The translations under genes were made by a program, and so were the position numbers. DNA of 6,391 bases from Opitutaceae bacterium (GTDB lineage Bacteria > Verrucomicrobiota > Verrucomicrobiae > Opitutales > Opitutaceae), in NCBI GenBank assembly GCA_031266495.1, contig JAISAX010000480.1, positions 1 through 6,391 on the forward strand, given 5' to 3'. Of this stretch, positions 1 through 6,153 are shown one piece after another. Every line of letters starts with the position of its first letter. Position 1 is the first letter of the stretch. The notes under the pieces were generated by a model that was not told the DNA's origin, did not search any database, and saw only the letters and a list, made by a program, of their open reading frames with translations.

Positions 1-153
1 TTGCGGCCGATTTGGGGTAAATTGTTTTGGGTGCGGGTGGTGGGTTTAATGTTGTTGATGGGTGTTTGGGGCGGGATGGTATATGGGGGTGGTTTGGGTG
101 GGTGGCGGCAGGAGCGGCGGGGGGAGGGAGCGGGAGAATGGATGTTCGCACAC

Positions 154-162
154 AGTATAACA
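154..162 (-). promoter_or_regulatory. possible extended -10 promoter element reading left out of the window
   Basis: On the minus strand this reads TGTTATACT, which matches the extended -10 pattern TGnTATAAT with one change. It lies downstream of the regulator stop codon and points to the left edge. I do not see a good -35 box at the usual distance, although extended -10 promoters can lack one. It is a weak call because it rests on one short motif and no gene start is visible to its left. Confidence 0.2.
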
Positions 163-256
163 GGAGGGGGCGCACGGTTGCTTTCACAAAAAGACCATTC
201 CGGCGGTCCGGTTAGCAGGATCGGACAAGGGGCGTATCGGGCTGTGCGCGGAGAGA

Positions 257-282
257 GGGGGGGGGGGGGGGGAGGGGGGGGG
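257..282 (+). repeat. long homopolymer tract, G16-A-G9
   Basis: The plus strand has 16 consecutive G (257-272), one A, then 9 more G (274-282), preceded by a short GA repeat. On the minus strand it is C9-T-C16 and begins at the base after the TAG stop codon of the AraC-type regulator, so it would lie in the 3' untranslated part of that transcript. Such tracts slip during replication and are error-prone in sequencing, so the true length may vary. A similar but shorter G9-A-G8 tract lies inside comM. Confidence 0.9.
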
Positions 283-1212
283 CTACGAGGGTTTCCCGGG
301 AGCGGCTCCCCGCGTCTGGCGGCGGTAGGCGGACGGGGTCAGTCCGCAGACTTGCCGGAACTGGCGGGCAAAATAGCTGGCGTCGGTGAAGCCGCATTCG
401 AGGGCGATGGCGGTCATGTCGAGATCGCTCTGGCGGAGGAGGCGTCGGGCGGCCTCGACGCGCAGGCCGATGAGAAAATCGATGGGCGACTGGCCGGTGG
501 CTTGCCGGAAAATGCGCAGGAGGTTCGTGCGCGAGAGGCGGGCGTGCCTGGCGAGTTGCGCCAGCGTCCAGGGTTCGCGGAAGTGTTGTTCGAGCGTGCT
601 GACGAGTTGTCCGGCGTGGAGGAGGGCGCGGCTTTCGGTGGTGTCGCTTTCGCCGTAGCGCCGGGAGAGGAATACCATGAGTTCGACGAGCAGGGCGAGG
701 AGCACGGCCTGGTGGCCGTCCTGGCCTTGCGAGGACTCGGCTTCGATCCGTTCCACGAGTGCCTCCGCGCCGCCGAGGTCGCGGCGTCCGAGGTGGAGGC
801 GGCTGGAGAAGTGGTGCGCGCTGCGATAGGTCGGCTCCAGCATGAAGAGCGCGTTGTAGCCGGGCAGGCGGCGGAGCAGCCCGAAGGGGAGGGGGAGGCG
901 GGCCGGGTCGTACATCACGTTGATCAGCGCCAGTCCTTCGCGGTCGCGGAAGGAGTGAACCTGCCGTCCCTGAACAACAAATACGTCGCCGGTGGAGACG
1001 TGGAACGATTCGCCTTCGAGGAGGTGCCGGCCGCGTCCGCCCGCCACGATGACGAGTTCGCAGAAGTCGTGCCAGTGCGCGGTTTCCGTGTAGTCATGCG
1101 GGTGTGACGGTTTGCCGGGGGGAGCGGGGGGACGGGTCGCGGTGGCGCGCCGGATGGTGACAGGAAAACCGTCCGGACCGAAGTAGTCGTTGCCTTGGGC
1201 AAGCAGGGCCAT
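283..1212 (-). CDS. AraC/XylS-family transcriptional regulator with N-terminal cupin sensor domain
   Basis: This 309-residue protein is a DNA-binding regulator of the AraC/XylS family, which usually controls genes for uptake or breakdown of a small molecule such as a sugar. The N-terminal part has the cupin-like arm, with His46-Trp-His48 followed by the Glu-Leu-Val-Ile-Val strand at 52-56 and a Gly-Asp-Val-Phe-Val-Val turn at 75-80, as in RhaS/RhaR-type sensors. The C-terminal part has two helix-turn-helix units. The first is about 215-259 (Trp-Thr-Leu-Ala-Gln-Leu to Ala-Arg-Arg-Leu-Leu). The second is about 265-298, with the family signature Ile-Ala-Leu-Glu-Cys-Gly-Phe-Thr-Asp near 269-277 and Leu-Thr-Pro-Ser-Ala-Tyr-Arg at 291-297. 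Length is normal for the family. The ATG at 1212 is chosen because it gives a standard N-terminus, with a weak GGAAA eight bases upstream. The ligand and targets cannot be told from the window; the neighbours are not sugar genes. Codons favour C at the third position. Confidence 0.94.
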   Translation of the reverse strand: MALLAQGNDYFGPDGFPVTIRRATATRPPAPPGKPSHPHDYTETAHWHDFCELVIVAGGRGRHLLEGESFHVSTGDVFVVQGRQVHSFRDREGLALINVMYDPARLPLPFGLLRRLPGYNALFMLEPTYRSAHHFSSRLHLGRRDLGGAEALVERIEAESSQGQDGHQAVLLALLVELMVFLSRRYGESDTTESRALLHAGQLVSTLEQHFREPWTLAQLARHARLSRTNLLRIFRQATGQSPIDFLIGLRVEAARRLLRQSDLDMTAIALECGFTDASYFARQFRQVCGLTPSAYRRQTRGAAPGKPS

Positions 1213-1231
1213 TGCGCAGTTTCCGTTCAGG

Positions 1232-1259
1232 TTCAGTCCTTCAGTCCTTCAGTCCTTCA
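1232..1259. repeat. 8-bp tandem repeat (TTCAGTCC, 3.5 copies) upstream of the regulator gene
   Basis: Three perfect copies of TTCAGTCC are followed by TTCA. On the regulator's coding strand the unit reads GGACTGAA, so AAGGA, a Shine-Dalgarno-like core, recurs every 8 bases. The nearest core is 24 bases from the ATG at 1212, too far to be the normal ribosome site. The array lies between the suggested promoter and the start codon, so copy-number change could alter leader length or spacing. Three copies is few, so slippage is a possibility only. Confidence 0.85.
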
Positions 1260-1262
1260 CTG

Positions 1263-1292
1263 ATGTTACGCGCCGGCAATGTTACATGGCAA
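1263..1292 (-). promoter_or_regulatory. candidate promoter of the AraC-type regulator
   Basis: On the minus strand TTGCCA (1292-1287) and TAACAT (1268-1263) are separated by 18 bases, resembling -35 and -10 boxes with five and four matches to consensus. Transcription would begin near 1256, giving a leader of roughly 45 bases that contains the 8-bp repeats. The sequence atgttac occurs twice on the plus strand (1263-1269 and 1279-1285, 16 bases apart), overlapping the promoter. It could be a direct-repeat operator of the kind AraC proteins use for self-control. This is inference from short motifs. Confidence 0.3.
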
Positions 1293-1320
1293 CAAACGGA
1301 AGAACATTTAACATTGAACA

Positions 1321-1332
1321 CTTGATATCAAG
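1321..1332. promoter_or_regulatory. 12-bp perfect palindrome, possible operator
   Basis: The sequence cttgatatcaag equals its own reverse complement. It lies in the AT-rich spacer upstream of the regulator, about 70 bases before the suggested transcription start, a usual place for an activator site. Two aacatt copies (1303-1308 and 1310-1315) lie between it and the candidate promoter. A dimeric helix-turn-helix protein could bind it. A palindrome this short can arise by chance in AT-rich DNA. Confidence 0.3.
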
Positions 1333-1349
1333 AGAGGATCCGGAAATAC

Positions 1350-1499
1350 ATTTTTGAACAGAAGGAAACGAAGATAACGAAGGCCTGAAACAAAGAAGAT
1401 ATTTGAAATAAAACATATAATATTCTGATTTCGGCTAAATTACAAACTCCTCTTCGTTGGTTTGATCTTTGTTTCCTTTGTTATCTTCTGTTCAAAAAT
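1350..1499. repeat. inverted pair of purine-rich repeats sharing a 15-bp head
   Basis: The 15-bp sequence atttttgaacagaag at 1350-1364 recurs as its exact reverse complement at 1485-1499. Beyond the head each arm continues inward with a 9-base periodic unit of the form RAAGRWAAC. The left arm has gaaggaaac then gaagataac; the right arm, read on the minus strand, has gaagataac then aaaggaaac. The arms are thus related but shuffled copies of one element facing each other across an AT-rich core (1400-1440). The right arm begins 17 bases after the comM stop codon. Possible roles are a bidirectional termination or processing structure, or a pair of small mobile repeats. Confidence 0.75.
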
Positions 1500-1516
1500 C
1501 TTTTTTTGGAAGTCCC

Positions 1517-3112
1517 TCAGTAAAAAAGGTTGCGGTCGAGGCTGCGGTACTGGATGGCCTCGAGCAGGTGGTTGCTTTCGACGCGGTCGCTGGAGGCGAG
1601 GTCGGCAATGGTGCGGGCGACCTTGAGAATGCGGTCCCAGGCGCGGGCGGAGAGCGAGAGTTGTTCCATGGCTTGTTGCAGGAGGTCGCCGAGCGCGGCG
1701 TCGAGCGGGACGTGTTCGCGGATTTGCGCGTGGGTCATGCGGGCATTGGCGAGCGTGCGGCTGCCGCGAAAGCGCGCCAGTTGGCGGTCGCGCGCGGCTT
1801 GCACGCGGTCGCGGATGGTGGCGGAGGGTTCGCCGGGGGCGGCGGAGCGGAGTTCGCCGATGGCGAGCGCGGGCGCTTCGATGTGGATGTCAATGCGGTC
1901 GAGCAACGGACCGCTGATGCGGGCGCGGTAACGCTGGATTTGCGTCGGGCCGCAACGGCACTCGTGCCTCGGGTCGCCGAGATACCCGCAGGGGCAGGGG
2001 TTCATCGCCGCGACGAGCATGAAACCGCAGGGTAGCGTGACTTTGCCGGCGCTGCGCGAGATGGTGACCGCGCCGTCCTCGAGCGGCTGGCGCAACACTT
2101 CGAGCGCGGAGCGTTTGAATTCGGGCAACTCGTCGAGAAAGAGCACGCCGTGGTGGGCGAGCGAGATTTCACCGGGGCCGGGGATGGTGCCGCCGCCGAG
2201 CAGTCCGACGTCGGAAATCGTGTGGTGGGGCGAGCGCACCGGGCGTCGTCCGAATTCCGAGGCGCACGAGATCGTCTGCCCCGCCGCCGAATGGATGGCG
2301 AGGATTTCGAGCGACTCGTCGAGCGTGGGCGCGGGCATGATCGAGGGGATGCGTTTCGCGATCATGGATTTTCCGGAGCCGGGCGGTCCGACCATGATGA
2401 GGTTGTGCCCGCCGGCGACGGCCACCTCGACGGCGCGACGCAGCGCCTGTTGTCCCTTCACCTCGGCGAAGTCACCGACATGCTCTCCGGAGGTGCGGAG
2501 CAACCGGAGCGCGTCGTCATGCCGGACGGGTTCAAGAGAGAGGGGGGGGGAGGGGGGGGAGGCCGCTCCCGAACCCGGGTCAGAACCCGGGCCAGAAGCC
2601 GGGCCGGAGAGAAACCGTGCGGCTTCGGCCAGGGAATTGACGGCAAACACGTCAAGACCTTCGACGAGGGCGGCTTCGACGGCGGATTGAGCGGGGAGGA
2701 CGAGTCCGCGGCAACCGAGCGAACGGGCGAGCCGGGCAATGGCCAGCGCGCCGCGCACGGGACGGGTCGCGCCGGAAAGGGCCAGTTCACCGGCGATCAG
2801 GTAATTGCCGATGGCGGGCGCGGCGATTTGTCCGGTGGCGACGAGCATGCCGAGCGCGATGGGCAGGTCGTAAAACGGGCCTTCCTTGCGCAGGTCGCCG
2901 GGAGCGAGGTTGATCGTGGTGCGCGTGCGGGGCGGGGAGAAACCGCTGTTGGCGAGAGCGGAGGAGACGCGGTCGCCGGATTCCTTGACGGCGGAGTCCG
3001 GAAGCCCGACCAGGACAAGTTTCCATTCGCCCCGTTCGCCGGTGTTGACCTCGATGTGGACGGGTTGGGCTTCGATACCATTGAGAGCGGCGGAAAGAAG
3101 AGTCGATAGCAT
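1517..3112 (-). CDS. comM: ComM/YifB-family Mg-chelatase-like AAA+ ATPase
   Basis: This 531-residue protein belongs to the YifB/ComM family. Characterised ComM is a hexameric helicase that drives branch migration while incoming DNA is integrated during natural transformation. Domains in order are an N-terminal ChlI/Lon-protease-like domain (about 1-165), a hinge (about 168-210), an AAA+ ATPase core (about 212-420), and a C-terminal Mg-chelatase-type lid (about 428-525). Visible motifs are Walker A Gly-Pro-Pro-Gly-Ser-Gly-Lys-Ser (242-249), Walker B Val-Leu-Phe-Leu-Asp-Glu (323-328), sensor Asn371, the family cysteines Cys373, Cys375, Cys385 and Cys387, and Asp-Arg-Ile-Asp at 405-408. The ATG at 3112 is chosen because Met-Leu-Ser then Ser-Ala-Ala-Leu then Gly-Ile-Glu-Ala fits the family N-terminus. 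The frame is open upstream to 4027 but overlaps the VWA gene, and an ATG 18 codons upstream is less likely. The hinge is about 20 residues longer than usual. Codons end mainly in C. Confidence 0.95.
   Translation of the reverse strand: MLSTLLSAALNGIEAQPVHIEVNTGERGEWKLVLVGLPDSAVKESGDRVSSALANSGFSPPRTRTTINLAPGDLRKEGPFYDLPIALGMLVATGQIAAPAIGNYLIAGELALSGATRPVRGALAIARLARSLGCRGLVLPAQSAVEAALVEGLDVFAVNSLAEAARFLSGPASGPGSDPGSGAASPPSPPLSLEPVRHDDALRLLRTSGEHVGDFAEVKGQQALRRAVEVAVAGGHNLIMVGPPGSGKSMIAKRIPSIMPAPTLDESLEILAIHSAAGQTISCASEFGRRPVRSPHHTISDVGLLGGGTIPGPGEISLAHHGVLFLDELPEFKRSALEVLRQPLEDGAVTISRSAGKVTLPCGFMLVAAMNPCPCGYLGDPRHECRCGPTQIQRYRARISGPLLDRIDIHIEAPALAIGELRSAAPGEPSATIRDRVQAARDRQLARFRGSRTLANARMTHAQIREHVPLDAALGDLLQQAMEQLSLSARAWDRILKVARTIADLASSDRVESNHLLEAIQYRSLDRNLFY
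2541..2609. repeat. homopolymer tract plus 12-bp tandem repeat inside the comM hinge
   Basis: On the plus strand there are nine G (2542-2550), one A and eight G (2552-2559). They are followed at 2574-2609 by three imperfect copies of a 12-base unit, cccgggtcagaa and variants. Read on the minus strand these encode a low-complexity segment rich in Gly, Pro, Ser and Asp with a four-residue rhythm (about residues 169-181), then a Ser-Pro-Pro-Ser-Pro-Pro stretch (185-190). The segment links the N-terminal and ATPase domains. A one-base slip in the C8-T-C9 coding tract would truncate the protein before the ATPase core. Confidence 0.85.
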
Positions 3113-3174
3113 GAGGGGGGTTGCGATTAGGCCGGAGTGGCCGGCGGGAATCAAGGTTTTGCACATCGTGTCAA
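3113..3174 (-). promoter_or_regulatory. possible promoter region of comM
   Basis: A perfect -35 consensus TTGACA lies on the minus strand at 3174-3169, 56 bases before the chosen ATG of comM. No good -10 box follows at 16-18 bases; the best is GATTCC. There is also no clear Shine-Dalgarno site next to the ATG, only a pyrimidine-rich CAACCCCCCTC. The -35 match may be chance. If comM has its own promoter it is probably in this gap. Confidence 0.2.
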
Positions 3175-3243
3175 CTGATTTGCCCCCCTTCTCCTCCCCG
3201 CTGATGCGGAGCGATGAAGAACTGATGTTAGGCGGAGGACAAC

Positions 3244-3264
3244 GGGCGCACGTGAAGTGCGCCC
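3244..3264. repeat. perfect 8-bp hairpin abutting the VWA gene stop codon
   Basis: The arms gggcgcac (3244-3251) and gtgcgccc (3257-3264) pair perfectly around a five-base loop. On the minus strand the hairpin starts directly after the TAG stop (3267-3265) of the VWA gene. It has the place and stem strength of a terminator but no T-tract follows, so it may act as an mRNA 3'-end stabiliser, a weak terminator, or be one copy of a dispersed palindromic repeat. If it is a dispersed repeat, the stop codon TAG may itself lie at the repeat's edge. Confidence 0.75.
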
Positions 3265-5856
3265 CTACGCTATACGCTTCCGCCACCTCGTCAGCGACAC
3301 ATCCAGCCGCGTCAGCAACGCATCCAGCAGCACCAGCGCCAGCGCACCGGCCAGCGCCCACCCGCGCAGACTCCGTTCCGACACCACCCGCGGCGAATCC
3401 CAGATCGTCGCCAGGTCCAGCCGCTCGCGTCCGCCGCTGCGCACCGCAAGCTGGCGCAACTCCTCCACCCGCGCCCGCTCGAAACTCCATTCCGCCCCGC
3501 TCGCGCCCGTCACCGGACCGAACGGCAACGTCGCCTTCCCCACGCGCACCACCCCGCGCACCCGGCCGCCCGGCGGCAGGTTTGTCGTCATGCGAAACAG
3601 CCCCGGTTCGATCTTTTCCCATAACAACCCGCGCGTCCGCTCCGGCCCGCCCTCCGCGCCCGCGCCCGCTTCCGCCACCATCACCACGGGCCCGTCCGCC
3701 GCCACACGCGCCGCCCACGTTTCGTCGTAGAGCAACTCCACCGACAACCGTTCCCCCTCGATCTTCGTCCGCAGGCCCAGGCCAGGCGGCACGTTCTCGC
3801 CCGCCAGCCAGCGACCCAGCGTCTGCACAAAATCCCCGTACCCGACCCACCCGCGCACCGCCGCCGAGTGCTCGCCGCCGAGCGGGAACGACACCGCCGC
3901 CACCCGCCCCGCGCCCCGCGCCCACGCCGCCACCAGAGGCGCCCGGTATTCGTCCGTCGTCACGTACGACGCCGTCGCCCCGTCGCGCAGATAACTCAGG
4001 TTGTAGCCATCCACCGCCGCCGGCCACTGCGGCGCCCGTGCCGCGATCTCCGTCCAGCCCGGCGTGCCCTCGCCCGCCGTCCTTTCCCTGATGAACGCCG
4101 ACCGCGCCACCGACACCGTTTCCTGCGCGAAAATCGCAGGCAAGTCCGCCGGGTTGGCGTTAAAAAACATCCGCCCGCCGCCCAGCCGCGCGATGTCCTC
4201 AAGCAGACGCGCATCGGAATCCGCCGTCGAACCGAGCCCGATCACGCTCACCGTCGCCCCGCCCGCCCGCATCTCCGCGAGCAGCTTTTTGTAATCGCCC
4301 GGTTCCTCCGAATCCGCCGCGTCGGCAAACAGGATCAGATGCCGCGTCCCCGTCCGCGCCCGCTGCAACTGCTTCCAGCCCGCCGCCAGCCCCTCGTAAA
4401 CAAAAATGCCGCCGCCCATGCTTTCGACCCGCCGCACAGCGTTGATGATTTTTGCGCGATCCGGCCCCACCGCCGTCAGTGGCACGATCTCGTGCGCCGT
4501 CGAATCCACCGCGAACACCGCCACCGCGTCCATCTCGCCCAGCAACTCCACCGCGCGCGCCGCGCCCGTGTTCGCCAGGTCCATCTTCGACAAACCGCCG
4601 CCCGCGCTCGCCGCCATGCTGCCCGACCGGTCCATCACGATCGCCATCGCCGTGGCCAGCTTCCGGTGCTCCTTGCGCAGCTCCATCGACACCGGCAGCA
4701 GCGGATCGACCGGCGACGAAAAGTACCCGCCCGCGCCGAAACTGTTTTCCCCGCCCGCCATGAAGAGACCCCCGCCCTGCTCGCGCACAAAAAAATCCAG
4801 CGCGCCCAGGAACCCCGGCGCCACACGATGCGCCGGCACATTGTTGAAGACCACCAGCCGCGCCCCCGTCAGCGACGCCGCCGACAACGCAGCCAACGCC
4901 GGCGGCGTATCCACGATCTCCACACCGAAACCCTGCGCCCGCAAAAACCCCGCGACCGGATCGTCCGGATAATTCGTCACCAGCAGCGCCCGCGCCCCGC
5001 CCGCCACCTCGACCCACGCCCCGGCGCGGTTGTTTTCCGGATACGCGTCGGACGCCGGCCGGATCGCCGCCTCGTAGCGCACCGCGCCCCCGCCCCCCCC
5101 CACCCGGTCCGTCAGCCGCACCCGCGCCACCCCGTCGCGCAACTCCGCCACGCCTCGCGCCGCCACCCGCCCGTCGCGCGACACCTCCCACGACACCCGC
5201 ACCGCCTCCGCTGCGGAAGCCGCCGCACCCGCACCCGCGCCGCCGCGCCCCGCAATCACAAACTCCACAAGAAAAGCCTCGCCCGGCCGCACCCGCGCCG
5301 GCGCACTCACCGCGCCCACGCGGTAATCCTCCGCCAGCCCGTCACCCGTCAGCCGGTAATCGAGCGCCACGCCGCGCCGCAGCACCTTTTCCGCCGCGTC
5401 GCCGAGCGGTGTTGTTGAAAAACCGTCCGAAAGCACGAGCAACCGCGAGGCCCGGTCCTCCGCCATTTGCGCCAGAGCCAGTTCCAGCGCCACGCCCGTG
5501 CGCGTCAGCGAAGTGCCGCCGCGAAACACGGGGTCGCCCTGGTCGCGCCGCACCGCATCGACCGCGTAGTCCACAAAAAACACCCGATCCTCCGGACGCT
5601 TCGAGCGCTCCAGGATCGACGCCACCTCGCCCGCCTGCGCCGCCGCCGTTGCCGCGACCGAATCCGACCGGTCGGCCAGCACCCACACATCCAGCGCATT
5701 CCCGCCCACCCGCGCCCGCGGATCGGCCAGTGCCACGACCAGCGCCAGCAACGCCAGCGCGCGCACCGGCTCGTGTAGCCGCAGCGCGCGAAACCGCCAT
5801 CCCGCCACCACGAGCGCGGGCACCACAAAAAACCATTCCGGAGCGTGAAACGTCAT
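3265..5856 (-). CDS. membrane-anchored protein with two VWA domains and a glutamine-amidotransferase-like domain
   Basis: This 863-residue protein has two hydrophobic segments at the N-terminus (about 8-20 and 31-45) and one near the C-terminus (about 832-850) followed by a basic tail, so most of it lies outside the inner membrane or between the anchors. A first VWA domain (about 55-170) keeps the metal-site pattern Asp62-x-Ser64-x-Ser66, Thr115 and Asp144. A beta-rich region (about 180-285) is interrupted by Gly/Ala-rich stretches. A class I amidotransferase-like fold (about 286-395) has no catalytic Cys triad that I can recognise. A second VWA domain (about 400-580) has Asp409-x-Ser411-x-Ser413 and Asp512, but no Thr in the Gly-Gly-Gly-Ile-Phe-Val-Tyr-Glu loop (481-488). 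Similar large proteins are common in Planctomycetes and Verrucomicrobia; their function is unknown, with a role in envelope protein assembly or adhesion suspected. The ATG at 5856 gives a BatA-like N-terminus; no Shine-Dalgarno is seen. Its codons are strongly G-ending, unlike both neighbours. Confidence 0.92.
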   Translation of the reverse strand: MTFHAPEWFFVVPALVVAGWRFRALRLHEPVRALALLALVVALADPRARVGGNALDVWVLADRSDSVAATAAAQAGEVASILERSKRPEDRVFFVDYAVDAVRRDQGDPVFRGGTSLTRTGVALELALAQMAEDRASRLLVLSDGFSTTPLGDAAEKVLRRGVALDYRLTGDGLAEDYRVGAVSAPARVRPGEAFLVEFVIAGRGGAGAGAAASAAEAVRVSWEVSRDGRVAARGVAELRDGVARVRLTDRVGGGGGAVRYEAAIRPASDAYPENNRAGAWVEVAGGARALLVTNYPDDPVAGFLRAQGFGVEIVDTPPALAALSAASLTGARLVVFNNVPAHRVAPGFLGALDFFVREQGGGLFMAGGENSFGAGGYFSSPVDPLLPVSMELRKEHRKLATAMAIVMDRSGSMAASAGGGLSKMDLANTGAARAVELLGEMDAVAVFAVDSTAHEIVPLTAVGPDRAKIINAVRRVESMGGGIFVYEGLAAGWKQLQRARTGTRHLILFADAADSEEPGDYKKLLAEMRAGGATVSVIGLGSTADSDARLLEDIARLGGGRMFFNANPADLPAIFAQETVSVARSAFIRERTAGEGTPGWTEIAARAPQWPAAVDGYNLSYLRDGATASYVTTDEYRAPLVAAWARGAGRVAAVSFPLGGEHSAAVRGWVGYGDFVQTLGRWLAGENVPPGLGLRTKIEGERLSVELLYDETWAARVAADGPVVMVAEAGAGAEGGPERTRGLLWEKIEPGLFRMTTNLPPGGRVRGVVRVGKATLPFGPVTGASGAEWSFERARVEELRQLAVRSGGRERLDLATIWDSPRVVSERSLRGWALAGALALVLLDALLTRLDVSLTRWRKRIA
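5087..5101. repeat. C5-G-C9 tract inside the VWA gene
   Basis: On the plus strand five C, one G and nine C occur in a row. On the coding minus strand this is G9-C-G5, encoding five glycines at residues 253-257, in the beta-rich region between the first VWA domain and the amidotransferase-like domain. A slip here would truncate the protein before the second VWA domain. It could also be only a by-product of G-rich codon use. Confidence 0.8.
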
Positions 5857-5874
5857 CGGTTAAAAAAAAGTGGC

Positions 5875-5996
5875 GCGGGCGACCCGCCCGCCGTGGGAGC
5901 GGCGGCATTCCTGCCGCTGCGACGAGGCGCAACGCGCCTCGCCTCCGAACCGTGCGACGCTGCGCGTCGTCCAGCGGTCTGGAGACCGCCGCTCCC
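5875..5996. repeat. nested palindromic intergenic element
   Basis: An 11-bp outer stem pairs 5895-5905 with 5986-5996 perfectly (gggagcggcgg). Inside it are consecutive hairpins: 5899-5920 (nine pairs with one G-T, loop ttcc), 5923-5941 (eight perfect pairs, loop aac), 5955-5969 (six pairs, loop tgc) and 5974-5989 (seven pairs, loop gg). The first and last compete with the outer stem, so it could switch between one cruciform and separate hairpins. A further stem, 5875-5880 with 5886-5891, lies just outside. The element sits 18 bases upstream of the VWA start codon, so it may lie in that gene's leader. The regular hairpin series resembles REP/BIME-type dispersed repeats. Confidence 0.8.
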
Positions 5997-6016
5997 GCCA
6001 ATCCCGCCAATCCGCC
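5994..6016. repeat. 9-bp tandem repeat, 2.6 copies
   Basis: The unit cccgccaat occurs twice in full and is followed by ccgcc. It begins within the last bases of the outer stem of the nested palindromic element and runs toward the 42-bp direct repeat. It may be part of the same composite repeat unit. Confidence 0.7.
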
Positions 6017-6021
6017 TGTGG

Positions 6022-6063
6022 CTGCCATGAAGCCGGGGCGGTCAAGAGGAAAAAGTATTGGTA
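6022..6063. repeat. 42-bp direct repeat, copy 1
   Basis: This copy matches 6231-6272 at 39 of 42 positions with no gaps, offset by 209 bases. It begins ctgccatgaagcc and ends near gtattggta. It lies six bases beyond the 9-bp tandem, on the side away from the VWA gene. In the frame that reads His-Glu-Ala at its start, this copy meets a TGA at 6068-6070. Confidence 0.88.
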
Positions 6064-6153
6064 TTATTGATTGATATTGGAGGGCGGAGAGAGTGGGGAG
6101 AGCGGACGGAGGCAGGCCGGGAGGGGCCGAAGCCGAGGCGCGAGAGGAAGAGA

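Larger units (their letters stand above)
1..282. other. G-rich non-coding stretch downstream of the AraC-type regulator
   Basis: No convincing gene is visible here. The first 120 bases of the plus strand are strongly G/T-rich, so the minus strand is C/A-rich. The plus frame that starts at base 1 stays open to 1107, but it runs antisense through the regulator gene and gives glycine-, alanine- and glutamate-rich sequence typical of a GC-rich shadow frame. On the minus strand there is no ATG between 150 and 1. Several runs of three or more G occur around 117-136 and 257-282, so the plus strand could form G-quadruplexes. A gene lying to the left of the window cannot be excluded. Confidence 0.5.
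1213..1516. other. AT-rich intergenic region between comM and the AraC-type regulator
   Basis: These 304 bases carry no gene. From about 1290 onward they are far more AT-rich than the rest of the window. They hold the 8-bp tandem repeat, the candidate regulator promoter, the 12-bp palindrome and the inverted repeat pair listed separately. No standard GC-hairpin-plus-T-tract terminator is seen after comM. The size of the gap and the promoter-like sequence argue that the regulator is transcribed separately from comM. Confidence 0.7.

Noticed and set aside
1..1107. Long plus-strand open frame of 368 codons with a hydrophobic start
   Set aside because: From 283 on it is exactly antisense to the AraC-type gene, whose family motifs are clear. 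Its product is low-complexity Gly/Ala/Glu sequence typical of a GC-rich shadow frame.
3113..3264. dif-like recombination site at the composition switch
   Set aside because: No XerC/XerD-like paired half-sites were seen in this GC-rich gap, nor in the AT-rich spacer at 1300-1510.
3244..3264. Classical intrinsic terminator for the VWA gene
   Set aside because: The stem is strong, but the minus strand continues with GTTGTCCTCC and has no T-tract, so it cannot be called a standard terminator.
3113..4027. N-terminal extension of comM giving an 836-residue protein
   Set aside because: The extension is Gly/Arg/Ala-rich, overlaps the VWA gene in another frame on the same strand, and the family N-terminus begins at the ATG at 3112.
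3868..5418. Plus-strand open frame of 516 codons
   Set aside because: It is antisense to the VWA gene and encodes an Arg/His/Pro-rich peptide without domain resemblance. It is open only because of the strong third-position bias of the VWA gene.
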